Below are positions 16,625-25,705 of a stretch of DNA of 64,000 bases, piece by piece (positions within the stretch are counted from its first letter, which is position 1; each line of letters begins with the position of its first letter). Location: contig JAUSZU010000001.1 in the NCBI GenBank assembly GCA_030817875.1, forward strand, positions 1,364,001 through 1,428,000. The letters run 5' to 3'. The translations under genes were made by a program, and so were the position numbers. This DNA is from Flavobacterium sp. W4I14 (lineage in GTDB: Bacteria; Bacteroidota; Bacteroidia; Sphingobacteriales; Sphingobacteriaceae). The notes below the pieces were generated by a model that was not told where the DNA came from, ran no database searches, and saw only the letters and a program-made list of their open reading frames with translations.

Positions 16625-19009
16625 ATGCAAATTAAGAAAATTTTGCTATTGGGCATGTTATGTGTCTGTGTAATTTTTACTTCTGCCCAACACCGATTAT
16701 CGAGCATCTCGGGGCAAATCAAATCCAATGACGGAAATCCAATACCCGGGGCTACCCTTAAAATCCACAAAACCAATTATGGTACATTAACAGACCAAAT
16801 TGGAAATTTTAAACTCTCCAATATTCCTCTGGGTAAATACACCATACAGGTATCTGCAATTGGTTTTAAAACACAGAAAAAAGAGATCAATGTAGCTGAT
16901 GGCCAAATAAGCACTTTCAATTTCCACTTATCAGAATCTACCGAGCAAATGGAAACCCTAAATGTTATTGGTAGAACAGCCAACCAGCAAGTTAACCGTC
17001 AGGCGTTCAATGTAACCTCTATTGATGCAAAGAAACTGCACAACAGTACACTTGATATTTCTCATGCTTTAGACCGTGTTTCTGGAGTGAGGGTTAGAGA
17101 GGCAGGAGGCTTGGGTTCAAGAATGGATTTTTCTTTGAACGGTTTTACTGGCAGACAGGTTAAGTTTTTTATTGATGGAGTACCCATGGATAATTTTGGT
17201 TCATCATTCCAGATTAACAATATACCCATTAACCTTGCCCAACGTGTAGAAGTATATAAAGGAGTAGTTCCTGTTTGGTTAGGATCGGATGCATTAGGTG
17301 GTGCCGTTAATATTGTAACCGATAATACAACGAAAAGTTATATGGATGCCTCTTATTCATATGGTTCTTTCAATACGCATAAAACAGCTGTAAATGTAGG
17401 TTATACTGCGCCATCGGGATTTAAAATCCAGGTTAATGCTTTTCAAAATTATTCTGATAATGACTATAAGGTTACTACAGATGTTGCAGCCATTAATGGC
17501 CGTTATTTTAGAAACCAAGTGGTTAAACGCTTTAACGACACCTATCATAACGAAACCTTAATAGCCAGTGCGGGTGTAGTTAATAAATCATTTGCCGATC
17601 AGTTAATGTTTGGGTTAACCGTTGGGCAAAACTATTCTGAAATCCAAACTGGAGCAAGGATGGTTTCCGTTTTTGGTGATTGGCATAGAAAGGGCAGTAT
17701 TTTAATGCCTACAGTTAAATATGCCAAAAAAGATCTGTTTGTTAAAGGATTGGACCTTCGCGTAAACGGGAATTTTAATTTTGGTACAGAACAAAATATA
17801 GATACGGTTTACCGTCGATACAACTGGTTTCAGGATTATAAAGAATACCCTGGGGCAGGCAGCGAACGAGAACGTTCGATGTATAAATTTCGTAACAACA
17901 ACGGATTAGCTACTGCAAACTTAAGTTACACTGTTGATGAGCATCATTCAATGTCGCTAAACAATGTATACAATAGCTTTAACAGAACAGGTTCTGATGA
18001 ACTGTATCCTGATGCCGAGAAATATGAGCAACCACGGATAAACAATAAAAATGTATTGGGTTTAGGTTATAAATTCAGTGCTTCTGAGAAGTGGAACACT
18101 TCTGTATTTGCAAAACAATTTTATCAGTCAAATAAATATTCGCAAAGCTATAATCCAAGTGGTAATTGGGGCGACATTGCTTATTTAACGCAAAAAAACA
18201 GCTATAGTAAAACCGGTTATGGTATTGCATCTACTTACTTTATTGTGCCAAATCTCCAGGTTAAGGCATCATACGAAAAAAGTTATCGTTTGCCAGAAAC
18301 CGACGAACTTTTTGGCGATTTATTAAATCTCGAAGGGAATATTGCTTTAAAGCCCGAACAGAGCAGTAATTATAATTTAGGTTTTAGTTACCAGGCACAG
18401 TTAAACAAAATCCACCGGTTTAGTTTCGATGGAAATTTAATGTACCGCGATGCGAAAGACTTTATCAGACCAAGTTTAAATGCAAACCAAACCAAACAGG
18501 TGATGGGCAATGTAGCTAACGTAACCAATTTTGGGTTTGAATCGGAGGTTAGATATTCATTTAAGCAACTATTTACGGCAGGAGTAAACGTAACCTATCA
18601 GAATTTAAGAAATAATACCCGTTTTGAGCCAGGTCAAACCATGCAGAGTCCTTTATTTAGAGACCGGATTCCAAATATGCCTTATCTCTTTGGTAATGCA
18701 GATGCCTCACTTTTCTTTAACAACGTGGGTAAAAAAGGCAATACCCTTACCCTTGGTTATAACGTGCTTTACGTTCATGCTTATTATTTATCATGGCCGA
18801 GCCAGGGTACTTCAGAAACCAAATATGATATTCCCAGACAATGGATGCAGGATGTAAATGCTGTTTATACACTTGGCGGCGGTAAATATAATATTGGCTT
18901 AGAATGTAAAAATCTATTGGATAACCGCATTTACGATAATTTTTCTCTACAAAAGCCGGGCAGGGCATTTTATGCCAAGGTTAGATACTTTTTTAGCAAC
19001 AACAGATAA
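16625..19009 (+). CDS. xusA: TonB-dependent outer-membrane siderophore receptor (XusA-like)
   Basis: A 794-residue outer-membrane receptor. A signal peptide (about 1-21) is followed by a CarboxypepD_reg-like domain (SISGQIKSNDGNPIPGATL, about 27-112), then a plug (VSGVRVREAGGLG, VYKGVVPVWLGSDALGGA near 200) and a 22-strand barrel ending with Phe-rich aromatic strands. It is the first gene of a three-gene unit with a DUF4374 lipoprotein and a PepSY membrane protein, the order of the Bacteroides xusABC xenosiderophore system. It should bring Fe(III)-siderophore across the outer membrane using TonB energy. Its leader and promoter are listed separately. The specific siderophore is unknown. Confidence 0.88.
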   Translation: MQIKKILLLGMLCVCVIFTSAQHRLSSISGQIKSNDGNPIPGATLKIHKTNYGTLTDQIGNFKLSNIPLGKYTIQVSAIGFKTQKKEINVADGQISTFNFHLSESTEQMETLNVIGRTANQQVNRQAFNVTSIDAKKLHNSTLDISHALDRVSGVRVREAGGLGSRMDFSLNGFTGRQVKFFIDGVPMDNFGSSFQINNIPINLAQRVEVYKGVVPVWLGSDALGGAVNIVTDNTTKSYMDASYSYGSFNTHKTAVNVGYTAPSGFKIQVNAFQNYSDNDYKVTTDVAAINGRYFRNQVVKRFNDTYHNETLIASAGVVNKSFADQLMFGLTVGQNYSEIQTGARMVSVFGDWHRKGSILMPTVKYAKKDLFVKGLDLRVNGNFNFGTEQNIDTVYRRYNWFQDYKEYPGAGSERERSMYKFRNNNGLATANLSYTVDEHHSMSLNNVYNSFNRTGSDELYPDAEKYEQPRINNKNVLGLGYKFSASEKWNTSVFAKQFYQSNKYSQSYNPSGNWGDIAYLTQKNSYSKTGYGIASTYFIVPNLQVKASYEKSYRLPETDELFGDLLNLEGNIALKPEQSSNYNLGFSYQAQLNKIHRFSFDGNLMYRDAKDFIRPSLNANQTKQVMGNVANVTNFGFESEVRYSFKQLFTAGVNVTYQNLRNNTRFEPGQTMQSPLFRDRIPNMPYLFGNADASLFFNNVGKKGNTLTLGYNVLYVHAYYLSWPSQGTSETKYDIPRQWMQDVNAVYTLGGGKYNIGLECKNLLDNRIYDNFSLQKPGRAFYAKVRYFFSNNR

Positions 19010-19033
19010 TTCCTAATCCTAAAATATTTTAAC

Positions 19034-20275
19034 ATGAAAACTAAATATATACTTCCTTTTTTAAGTTTATCCTTTCTGATCATCTTTTCGGGTTGCGACA
19101 AAGAACTGGATTCTTCAGAAGTTATAGATGTAGAAACCGAACTTACAGGGGCAACCAAATTTGTAATTTCTGCAACACCAATTGGTACTTCGGGCATTGC
19201 CGATTATTTATTGACGGCAAATTCTTTAGAATCGGGCATGGTAACCACTCAGGGAAACGGGATAGAGCAAGATGGATCTTACCGTTATTATCTTACACAC
19301 AAAAACCGTTTTTTTAGTTTGCTATACGGACAGGGAAACCCAGGTGCTGTTACCTCTTACCGTTTAGACAGTGACGGAAAGTTAAAGAAACTTTCAAATT
19401 TTCAAAGTGAAACCGTACATCTTTTTGCGCCTGTGAAGGACGATGTTTTTACCATTAAAGTTCCAAGATCCGGAAATGAATTTGCAACCATGTTTAGGAT
19501 AGATGCACGCAAATATCAGATTGTTGGTGAACAGCAGGTAAATATTGTAAAGCTTGCGGGCAATGGCGAAAGGGCGCATTTTACCTGGGCAACACAGGTT
19601 GGAGAAAAGCTATTTATACCTTATATGAGTATTAAAGGCGCTGCACCAGATGTATTTGGTACTTCATATCCCGACAGTTCCTGGGTGGCCGTTTATAGTT
19701 ATCCTGATTTAAAACTGGAGAAAATCATCCGTGATAACCGCACCAGTTATATCGGCGCCTATTTCGTAAATGGTTTGGTTGAAACCGATAATGGAGATGC
19801 TTATGCTTTTTCATTTGCAGCAGCAACAAACGCAGGCATTCCGACGTCCAAAAATCCATCAGCTGTTATCAGGATCAATAAAGGAACTACCGAGTTTGAT
19901 AAAAACTATTTCTTTAACGTACAGGAGATTTCTGGCGGACACCATATTGCGGGGCAAACTTATTTAGGAAAGGGTGTTTTTATTCTCCAAATGTATGCAC
20001 AACCCAATTCGCTTTTAGGTACAGCGAGAAAATTTGCTGTTGTTGATGTAATCAGCAAAAGCTTCAAATGGATAACCGGTATCCCTGCAGATATCACCAG
20101 AACAACAACCATTAATAATTATGCGCCAAAAGATGGTAAAACCGGATACATAGGCATCACTACCGCGAGCGAAGGAAGTTATGTGTATGTATTCGATGCA
20201 GAAATTGCAGCTGCCAAAAAAGGCTTAAAGGTTGAGGGTGGAACAATCACTGCAATTAATGCCCTTCAATATTAA
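19034..20275 (+). CDS. xusB: DUF4374 surface lipoprotein (XusB-like siderophore-binding protein)
   Basis: A 413-residue lipoprotein. The signal ends in the lipobox FSGC (Cys near 21). The mature part repeats short WVAVYSYPDLK and AFSFAAATN type blades, consistent with the beta-propeller of DUF4374 proteins. In xusABC the DUF4374 lipoprotein binds the siderophore and partners with the outer-membrane receptor. It follows the receptor by 24 nt and precedes the PepSY gene by 31 nt. The blade count was not established from sequence alone. Confidence 0.85.
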   Translation: MKTKYILPFLSLSFLIIFSGCDKELDSSEVIDVETELTGATKFVISATPIGTSGIADYLLTANSLESGMVTTQGNGIEQDGSYRYYLTHKNRFFSLLYGQGNPGAVTSYRLDSDGKLKKLSNFQSETVHLFAPVKDDVFTIKVPRSGNEFATMFRIDARKYQIVGEQQVNIVKLAGNGERAHFTWATQVGEKLFIPYMSIKGAAPDVFGTSYPDSSWVAVYSYPDLKLEKIIRDNRTSYIGAYFVNGLVETDNGDAYAFSFAAATNAGIPTSKNPSAVIRINKGTTEFDKNYFFNVQEISGGHHIAGQTYLGKGVFILQMYAQPNSLLGTARKFAVVDVISKSFKWITGIPADITRTTTINNYAPKDGKTGYIGITTASEGSYVYVFDAEIAAAKKGLKVEGGTITAINALQY

Positions 20276-20306
20276 AATAAACTTATACGCTTAATTAAAC
20301 AGAACA

Positions 20307-21608
20307 ATGGCAACGGTAAATAAAACTATTCCGGCAAAGAAAAAAAATAAAGATTCGCTATTTAACAGAATCAATAAATGGCTTCACCTCTGGCTTGGCC
20401 TAATATCGGGTGTCATTGTCCTCATTGTTTGTATAACAGGCTGTATCTGGGTTTTTAATGAAGAAATTACAGGTTTATTGGAGCCTGAAACCAAAATTGA
20501 AAAGCAGGATAGGCCTGTGATTACACCATCGCAACTGAGTGCCATTGCGTTTAAGCTATATCCAGAAAAGATTCCTTCGTATGCACAATACCAACAGGGA
20601 AGGGCGATCAGTTTAAATTTAAGAGGAAAAAAGGATGAAGGACGACGCGGAGGAGGAACCAGTTTAAAAATTAATCCTTATACAGGAGAGGTAATCAGCA
20701 AAGTGGTTCACAAAAAAGGGGAGGTCGATTTTTTTAGGTTTATCCTCAACGGTCACCGTTTCTTGTGGTTACCTTATGCCATCGGAAGGCCAATTGTAAA
20801 CTACGGAACCATGATATTTGTGGTTTTGTTAATTACCGGATTAATCTGGTGGTATCCTAAAAAATGGAACAAATCAACCCGCAACAAGAGTTTCAAAATT
20901 AAATGGGGCGCCTCATTTAAAAGGGTAAATCTCGATTTACACAATGTACTTGGCTTTTATTCTTTAATTTTTTTGCTTTTTATCGCCTTGACAGGGATGG
21001 TTTATGGCATTAAATGGTACAGTGAAGGTTTGTATTGGGTAACCTCTGGAGGTGATAAATTAGGTGATTTCCAGCGTTTGGAATCAGATTCTTTAGCTGT
21101 TGGAAAATTTTATACGCCACAAAAAGCAATGGATCTGGCTTGGCAAAAGGTAATTCGCCGTCATCCGAAATCGCAGGGTTTTTACTATAATTTTCCCGAT
21201 ACTTCAAAAGCAAAAGCCACGATCAACATTACGGTTTATCCCAATACAGGTCAGTTTTACAATAACCAGGGGTATACCTTCGATCAGCATACTTTAAAAG
21301 AATTTAAACGCGAAGGTGTTTATGCTATTGCTTACGAAGAAGCTGGTTTTGGTGGTAAACTTCGCAAAATGAATTACGATATCCATGTGGGGAGTATTTT
21401 GGGTTTCCCAGGTAAAGTGATGGCTTTTTTAGCCTCGCTAATAGGAGCAAGTTTACCTATAACCGGCTTTATCATCTGGTATGGTAGGAAATTCAAGAAG
21501 AAAGCGGTAAAGAAATCGCCCGTTTTAATCGAAAGCGATAATAAGCCTGTTGGTTTTAAGCCGAGAGCTAGAATTCCGGTAAAAAAAGTGGAAGAAGTTT
21601 TGGAATAA
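20307..21608 (+). CDS. xusC: PepSY-associated inner-membrane protein (XusC-like, putative ferric reductase)
   Basis: A 433-residue inner-membrane protein of the PepSY_TM family. After a basic N-terminus, helix 1 is about residues 28-50 (LWLGLISGVIVLIVCITGCIW), with others near 165-185, 220-245 and 375-400. Two periplasmic PepSY-like regions lie between them. Conserved His residues occur beside helices (HLWLGL, NGHRFLWLP, LDLHNVLGFYS, YDIHVGSILGFPG), the pattern proposed to bind haem. Relatives reduce Fe(III)-siderophore at the inner membrane; that role is inferred. It is the last gene of the xus unit. Confidence 0.87.
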   Translation: MATVNKTIPAKKKNKDSLFNRINKWLHLWLGLISGVIVLIVCITGCIWVFNEEITGLLEPETKIEKQDRPVITPSQLSAIAFKLYPEKIPSYAQYQQGRAISLNLRGKKDEGRRGGGTSLKINPYTGEVISKVVHKKGEVDFFRFILNGHRFLWLPYAIGRPIVNYGTMIFVVLLITGLIWWYPKKWNKSTRNKSFKIKWGASFKRVNLDLHNVLGFYSLIFLLFIALTGMVYGIKWYSEGLYWVTSGGDKLGDFQRLESDSLAVGKFYTPQKAMDLAWQKVIRRHPKSQGFYYNFPDTSKAKATINITVYPNTGQFYNNQGYTFDQHTLKEFKREGVYAIAYEEAGFGGKLRKMNYDIHVGSILGFPGKVMAFLASLIGASLPITGFIIWYGRKFKKKAVKKSPVLIESDNKPVGFKPRARIPVKKVEEVLE

Positions 21609-21624
21609 CATTTTTTTATGAAAC

Positions 21625-21700
21625 CGTCATGCTGTCCCGAATTTTCGGGATCAGCATCTTTTCTACTATTAAGACCCTGAAATGAATTCAGGGTGACGAC
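21625..21700. repeat. CGTCATGC-type repeat with two nested hairpins
   Basis: CGTCATGCTGTCCCGAATTT begins the element, the hairpin TCCCGAATTTTCGGGA follows, then CCTGAAATGAATTCAGG and a closing GTGACGAC near 21700. It belongs to the same broad CGTCAT class as the other intergenic repeats. Confidence 0.65.
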
Positions 21701-21702
21701 AC

Positions 21703-21734
21703 AAGAAAACCCGGACATTACCCGGGTTTTTCTT
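21703..21734. terminator. Bidirectional terminator between xusC and a small gene
   Basis: AAAACCCGG at 21706-21714 pairs with 21722-21730, with A-rich and T-rich flanks on the two sides, so it can act for both convergent genes. Confidence 0.8.
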
Positions 21735-21745
21735 GTTTTAATACC

Positions 21746-21946
21746 TTACAATTTTACCTTTTTAGTTTTTGGTTCTGGTTTTTCAGGTAATTGTATCGAT
21801 AAAATCAAATCGATGCTTTCCGAATTAGTTTCATAATCGGCTGCAATTTTTTCCCATCTTTTTAGTTCTGCCTGTAAGCTTTCGATTTCCTTACCCAATG
21901 ATTCGATCTTATTCTGGATTGATTTTCTAACGTTTGTATTTGCCAT
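21746..21946 (-). CDS. Small coiled-coil hypothetical protein
   Basis: A 66-residue protein. The middle (IESLGKEIESLQAELKRWEKIAADYE) has heptad spacing of Leu/Ile, predicting one helical coiled coil, and the tail is Pro/Lys-rich (PEKPEPKTKKVKL). It has its own terminator. No family recognised. Because the helix is short it may dimerise or bind a partner; that is inference. Confidence 0.6.
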   Translation of the reverse strand: MANTNVRKSIQNKIESLGKEIESLQAELKRWEKIAADYETNSESIDLILSIQLPEKPEPKTKKVKL

Positions 21947-22144
21947 ATCACAAAATTATGATTTGATGGCATATCTTTAAACTTCTTTGTTATGAAGATG
22001 CCTGTAAAAAATGCTAAGTGTTCTCTTTCAATGAGTTTTATTCTTATAAAATTTTCAACAATGGTGAAGAACCACTGAATTTGCGCACGATAGTAAATAA
22101 TTATGCAATCATTTGCTATTTTTACCCAACATCCCCCATAAAAT

Positions 22145-22828
22145 ATGAAGAAAAATAATAACTGCGATCTTAAAACCTGTTTTATGTGCCAACTCACATT
22201 AAAAGAGTGGCATTCTGCTATCGAGAGCCATAAACGAAATTTTATCGCTAAAAAAGGGGAAGTAATTATCAGAGAGGGTGATCCGGTGAGTGGTGTTTAT
22301 TTTGTTGCTTCGGGTAATGTAAAAGTGCATAAACAATGGGGCGACAAAGAATTGATTTTACGTTTTGCAAACGATGGAGCTATAATTGGGCATAGGGGAA
22401 TCAGCAGCAGTATTTCTACCTATCCAATATCGGCAACAGCTTTAGAAACCACCAAACTTTGTTTTGTAGATATCGATTTTTTTAAAACAACCATAAAAGT
22501 AAACCAGGAATTTGCTTACGGTTTGTTGATGTTTTACGCCGATGAATTACACGCTTCAGAAAAGAAAATGCGTAATTTAGCTTTAATGTCGGTTAAAGGA
22601 AGGCTTGCCGTGGCTATTTTAGGATTGAGAGATCAATTTGGATTAGATGCCGAAGGATTTTTAAATTTAGCACTAAGCCGTCAGGATCTGGCCGCATTTA
22701 CCGGTGCCACTTACGAAACGGTTTTCAGGACCATGAACGAACTGTTAGCAGAAAAATTAATCGTGGTTAGCGGAAAGCAAATTGGTATTTTAAACGAAGC
22801 TGGACTAACAGAATTGAGCAGTAAATAA
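22145..22828 (+). CDS. Crp/Fnr family transcriptional regulator, likely controls nitrate assimilation
   Basis: A 227-residue regulator: cyclic-nucleotide-type beta-barrel (IIREGDPVSGVYFVASGNVKVH), a dimerisation helix, and a winged helix. The N-terminus has Cys at 7, 12 and 15 (CDLKTCFMC), hinting at an Fe-S or redox sensor like FNR, though spacing differs from E. coli FNR. The recognition helix contains ETVFR, keeping the Glu and Arg that read TGTGA half-sites in CRP. A perfect TGTGA-N6-TCACA palindrome lies between nirB and cobA, 12 kb away. It precedes mobA in the same orientation, beside the nitrate operon. Control of that operon is inferred. Confidence 0.85.
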   Translation: MKKNNNCDLKTCFMCQLTLKEWHSAIESHKRNFIAKKGEVIIREGDPVSGVYFVASGNVKVHKQWGDKELILRFANDGAIIGHRGISSSISTYPISATALETTKLCFVDIDFFKTTIKVNQEFAYGLLMFYADELHASEKKMRNLALMSVKGRLAVAILGLRDQFGLDAEGFLNLALSRQDLAAFTGATYETVFRTMNELLAEKLIVVSGKQIGILNEAGLTELSSK

Positions 22829-22901
22829 CCCATTATGGATAGTTTATTGTATAAAATATAAATGATAGGAGAATTTAAAAGATTAAATCTCCTCAGATCA
22901 T

Positions 22902-23027
22902 CGTCATTGCGAGAAGGCTTTTTCAGCCGACGAAGCAATCTTTATAGCAAGGATCACTAGCATGAAAGATTGCTTCGTCGTTCCTCCTCGCAATGACGAC
23001 TTTTCTTTTGACTCTGTCATTGATAGC
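22902..23027. repeat. Intergenic palindromic repeat, family A
   Basis: Starts CGTCATTGCGAGAAGGC, has GACGAAGCAATCTTT and its inverse AAAGATTGCTTCGTCG, and closes GCAATGACGAC at 22999. The tail TCTGTCATTGATAGCG follows at 23013-23027, as at 14292. It fills most of the gap between the Crp gene and mobA. Confidence 0.85.
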
Positions 23028-23102
23028 GTAGTCAAAGTGTTTTTCATTACATTTATTTCGCTCAGCTTAATTAATAACCAGTCTTTAAATTATTGATATA
23101 AT

Positions 23103-23687
23103 ATGTTGGGAATCGTTTTATGTGGTGGGCAGAGTTTACGGATGGGCACTGATAAGGCTTTGCTCAGCCATCAGGATAAATTATGGGCAGAGGTCGCAGC
23201 TGATAAGTTAAGCTCGCTTAATCTACCGGTAAAATTTTCAGTTAATCCATCGCAGCAAGAAACCTATGCAGGTTATTTTGGGAATGAGCAGCTGATAGTT
23301 GATCATTCTTTACTTGATATCAAAGGACCATTATTGGGGGTGCTTTCTGCGCACTTATCAAATCCAGAGGAAGATCTATTCTTATTGGCCTGCGATATGT
23401 TGTTGATGGAAATCAGATTGCTGGAAAAGCTAATCCATTCAGTTAATGCTGATGATTCTTTCGAGGCTTATATTTTTACCAAAGATGATCAGCAAGAACC
23501 CCTATGTGGGATTTATAAAGTTGAAGGTTTGAAAAAAAATGTACACCTGCTGCAAACCAATGGTTTAGCCAAACACAGCATGAAATATGCTTTAAGTAAT
23601 TTACGAGTTTGCGAAACTGCCATTGAGGATCAGGATTATCGTTATTTCAGTAATTTTAACTCCCATGCCGAAATTAATGGTTTATAA
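23103..23687 (+). CDS. mobA: MobA-like molybdenum cofactor guanylyltransferase
   Basis: A 194-residue nucleotidyltransferase. The N-terminus GIVLCGGQSLRMGTDKALL is the GTP-binding signature of MobA, and LACDMLLM holds the metal-binding Asp. It attaches GMP to molybdopterin to form the bis-MGD cofactor needed by the nitrate reductase at 25990-29541. Its last 6 bp overlap the end of the convergent rubredoxin gene. A bare NTP-transferase with another nucleotide is possible, but the nitrate context supports MobA. Confidence 0.85.
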   Translation: MLGIVLCGGQSLRMGTDKALLSHQDKLWAEVAADKLSSLNLPVKFSVNPSQQETYAGYFGNEQLIVDHSLLDIKGPLLGVLSAHLSNPEEDLFLLACDMLLMEIRLLEKLIHSVNADDSFEAYIFTKDDQQEPLCGIYKVEGLKKNVHLLQTNGLAKHSMKYALSNLRVCETAIEDQDYRYFSNFNSHAEINGL

Positions 23688-25163
23688 CAATTGCAAGGCC
23701 GATTGATCAATCTTAGTAAAATTCTCTTTCTCTCCTTCACAAAGCACGCAACAATAATCTTCCGGTAAATCTTTAAATGCCGTACCTGGGTTAATGTTGT
23801 TTTCAATTTCGCCAATGCGCTCGTTGTACACTGTTAAACAATTGTTACACTGGTATAAAAACTCGCCGTCTTTTTTTATCGTTTCTTCAGTTTGAAAACT
23901 CTGTTTTTGACTACCGGTTTTTATCGCATTTAAACGGTATTTGTAAAACTTAAATATCGAACGCCTTATTTGTTCTGGTAATAAAAAACTAGGATTACCC
24001 CTGCTAAAAATTTCACCTGTACGCTCGTTGGGGTTAAAATCCTTAGCACACAAAATGTCATAAACGGGGAGTAGTTTTAACCCCAATACATTAATCAAGT
24101 GTCGTTTTTGGATCAGGATACTACTAAAAACCTCACTTTTTTTGCGTGTTTTAATGCCAAAACAGATTCCAAAAGTCCTGGTATCGTCGATGCTTAAATG
24201 TTTAACGAGGAAATTTTTTAATGCTAAGCCTTCGTTACAATTGTCTTCCACCTGAAAGTTAAGTTCGTTGGCCGCATGCCGCATATTGATCTCAAATTCT
24301 TCGAGCAAGCTATTCCAAAGGTTTTTATCTTTTTCATCAATCCCTTTTATAATAATGGTTTTCCAGGAGGTACAGCACAACTGACCGAGTTTGGTATCTA
24401 AACAAAGCTGGCAGAGTTTCTTTAAAAACGGAATGCTGAACAATTCATCACGCCTGTAAATACCTAACCAGTATTTGTTGTTGTAGCGGTTTAAGCCTTC
24501 GTAATAAGGCAAGTTAAATGATGATAGGGATACGGTATTTTCGGCCTGTTTAAGAATGAGGTTGTCATGATCTAAAAGTGCAAAGAGCGCTTCACCATTG
24601 GCTTGTGGATTATCTACAAACTGTGACTGATTGTTTTTGATAATACCCTCCAGCGCTTTGGTAACCTGTGCAATATGGTTGGTGTAACAAAGCTGATTCC
24701 ATTCATAGGTTACATTGGTTTTTGGAAACCGGATAATCAAATGCCAATAATGTTCGGATTGTGAAGACGCAATCCAGTTGATATTACCCGTTAACATGGG
24801 GGTAAAACTTTGGTCGCTATCGCAGATATTAACCTTAACGGAAGGTTTAAAGTCGATGTCGTCTAAAACATCTTTGTATACCCCTTCAGTAAGCCAGGTT
24901 TTGCGGATAAAAATCTCTTCAGCAGGATAAGAACTGATAATATTCGGGAAATTATTGGAGTCTACTTCGTAATCGATCCCGAGTTTATCCATTTCACCTG
25001 TAAATATGGCAATATTATAGGTTGTAGTATCAATCAATAACTGCTGACGGAGGCCGAAACGAACATATTGGATCCGCGCTTTTGTTGCCGCAACCAGGAT
25101 ATTATACAAATTGCCCGGTGATATGATGCCGCCTGGAAAGTTAATGATTATGGTTTGATACAT
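23682..25163 (-). CDS. Rubredoxin fused to a siroheme-less nitrite/sulfite-reductase-like scaffold
   Basis: A 493-residue protein, last gene of the nitrate operon. Residues 1-170 resemble a nitrite/sulfite reductase ferredoxin-like half (INFPGGIISPGNLYNIL, compare VPGGEITPDKLIVIG in NirB), and 220-320 a second (FLKKLCQLCLDTKLGQLCCT, IIIKGI). The paired CxxxxxC and CxxxC ligands for siroheme and Fe4S4 seen in NirB are absent. The last 55 residues are a rubredoxin: YQCNNCLTVYNE, GTAFKDLP and CCVLCEGEKENF give the CxxC plus CxxC iron site. It starts 3 nt after narM. An electron carrier for nitrate or nitrite reduction is the natural guess; no activity is established. Confidence 0.75.
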   Translation of the reverse strand: MYQTIIINFPGGIISPGNLYNILVAATKARIQYVRFGLRQQLLIDTTTYNIAIFTGEMDKLGIDYEVDSNNFPNIISSYPAEEIFIRKTWLTEGVYKDVLDDIDFKPSVKVNICDSDQSFTPMLTGNINWIASSQSEHYWHLIIRFPKTNVTYEWNQLCYTNHIAQVTKALEGIIKNNQSQFVDNPQANGEALFALLDHDNLILKQAENTVSLSSFNLPYYEGLNRYNNKYWLGIYRRDELFSIPFLKKLCQLCLDTKLGQLCCTSWKTIIIKGIDEKDKNLWNSLLEEFEINMRHAANELNFQVEDNCNEGLALKNFLVKHLSIDDTRTFGICFGIKTRKKSEVFSSILIQKRHLINVLGLKLLPVYDILCAKDFNPNERTGEIFSRGNPSFLLPEQIRRSIFKFYKYRLNAIKTGSQKQSFQTEETIKKDGEFLYQCNNCLTVYNERIGEIENNINPGTAFKDLPEDYCCVLCEGEKENFTKIDQSALQLL

Positions 25164-25166
25164 GGT

Positions 25167-25673
25167 TTAGCTATTTAAAAGTCCAAATTCTACTACTGCC
25201 TTTGGGAAGTTTTTGTTTTCGTGTCCTGGTCTGCATAATTTTAAAAGCGCAAACCTTTGGATATTAGTGAGTTTTCGCCATTGGTTTAAGGAGAGCTGCA
25301 AAGCTAATTCTGTCGCCTTTTCTCTTAGCATCGTAGGGATTTGATGTAGGTTTCCCCAATCAGGCAACGGGTCAATAGGTAGCGTGGTAGCTTGATTTCC
25401 AGTATATTTGGTAATCAGGCCAATCAGAAATTGATGGTATTTATCTGTTTGTTCTTGAGTTGAAACCGGTAGTAAAGCCAATTGGATTCTTTCTGACGGA
25501 TGAAATTTGCTCCATTCTGCCAATTTTAGTTTTATTCCTGCGGCATCCATTTTAAAACGCACGATCATCGGGATACAACGCACATTTTCTTCAATAAAAT
25601 CTTCTTCGAACTTAAAATATTCAATCCCTTTTAGGTTTTTAAATTCTGAAGGACCTATTTTTACTTTCATCAC
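25167..25673 (-). CDS. narM: Nitrate reductase-associated protein (NarM-like)
   Basis: A 168-residue protein with the family pattern ENVRCIPMIVRFKMDAAGIK, KLAEWSKF and WRKLTNIQRFALLKL. It matches the protein that cyanobacteria require for active nitrate reductase (NarM). Its presence in a Bacteroidota nitrate operon, next to a rubredoxin protein, suggests it helps mature or feed electrons to the nitrate reductase. A repeat-filled 316-bp gap separates it from nasA upstream, and the rubredoxin gene follows after 3 nt. Confidence 0.85.
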   Translation of the reverse strand: MMKVKIGPSEFKNLKGIEYFKFEEDFIEENVRCIPMIVRFKMDAAGIKLKLAEWSKFHPSERIQLALLPVSTQEQTDKYHQFLIGLITKYTGNQATTLPIDPLPDWGNLHQIPTMLREKATELALQLSLNQWRKLTNIQRFALLKLCRPGHENKNFPKAVVEFGLLNS

Positions 25674-25705
25674 TTTGTTAATTTTAAATATTCTTTAGCA
25701 ATCTA

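Noticed and set aside
14184-23027. CRISPR array
   Set aside because: Copies are kilobases apart, have internal symmetry and no regular spacers, and no cas genes are seen.
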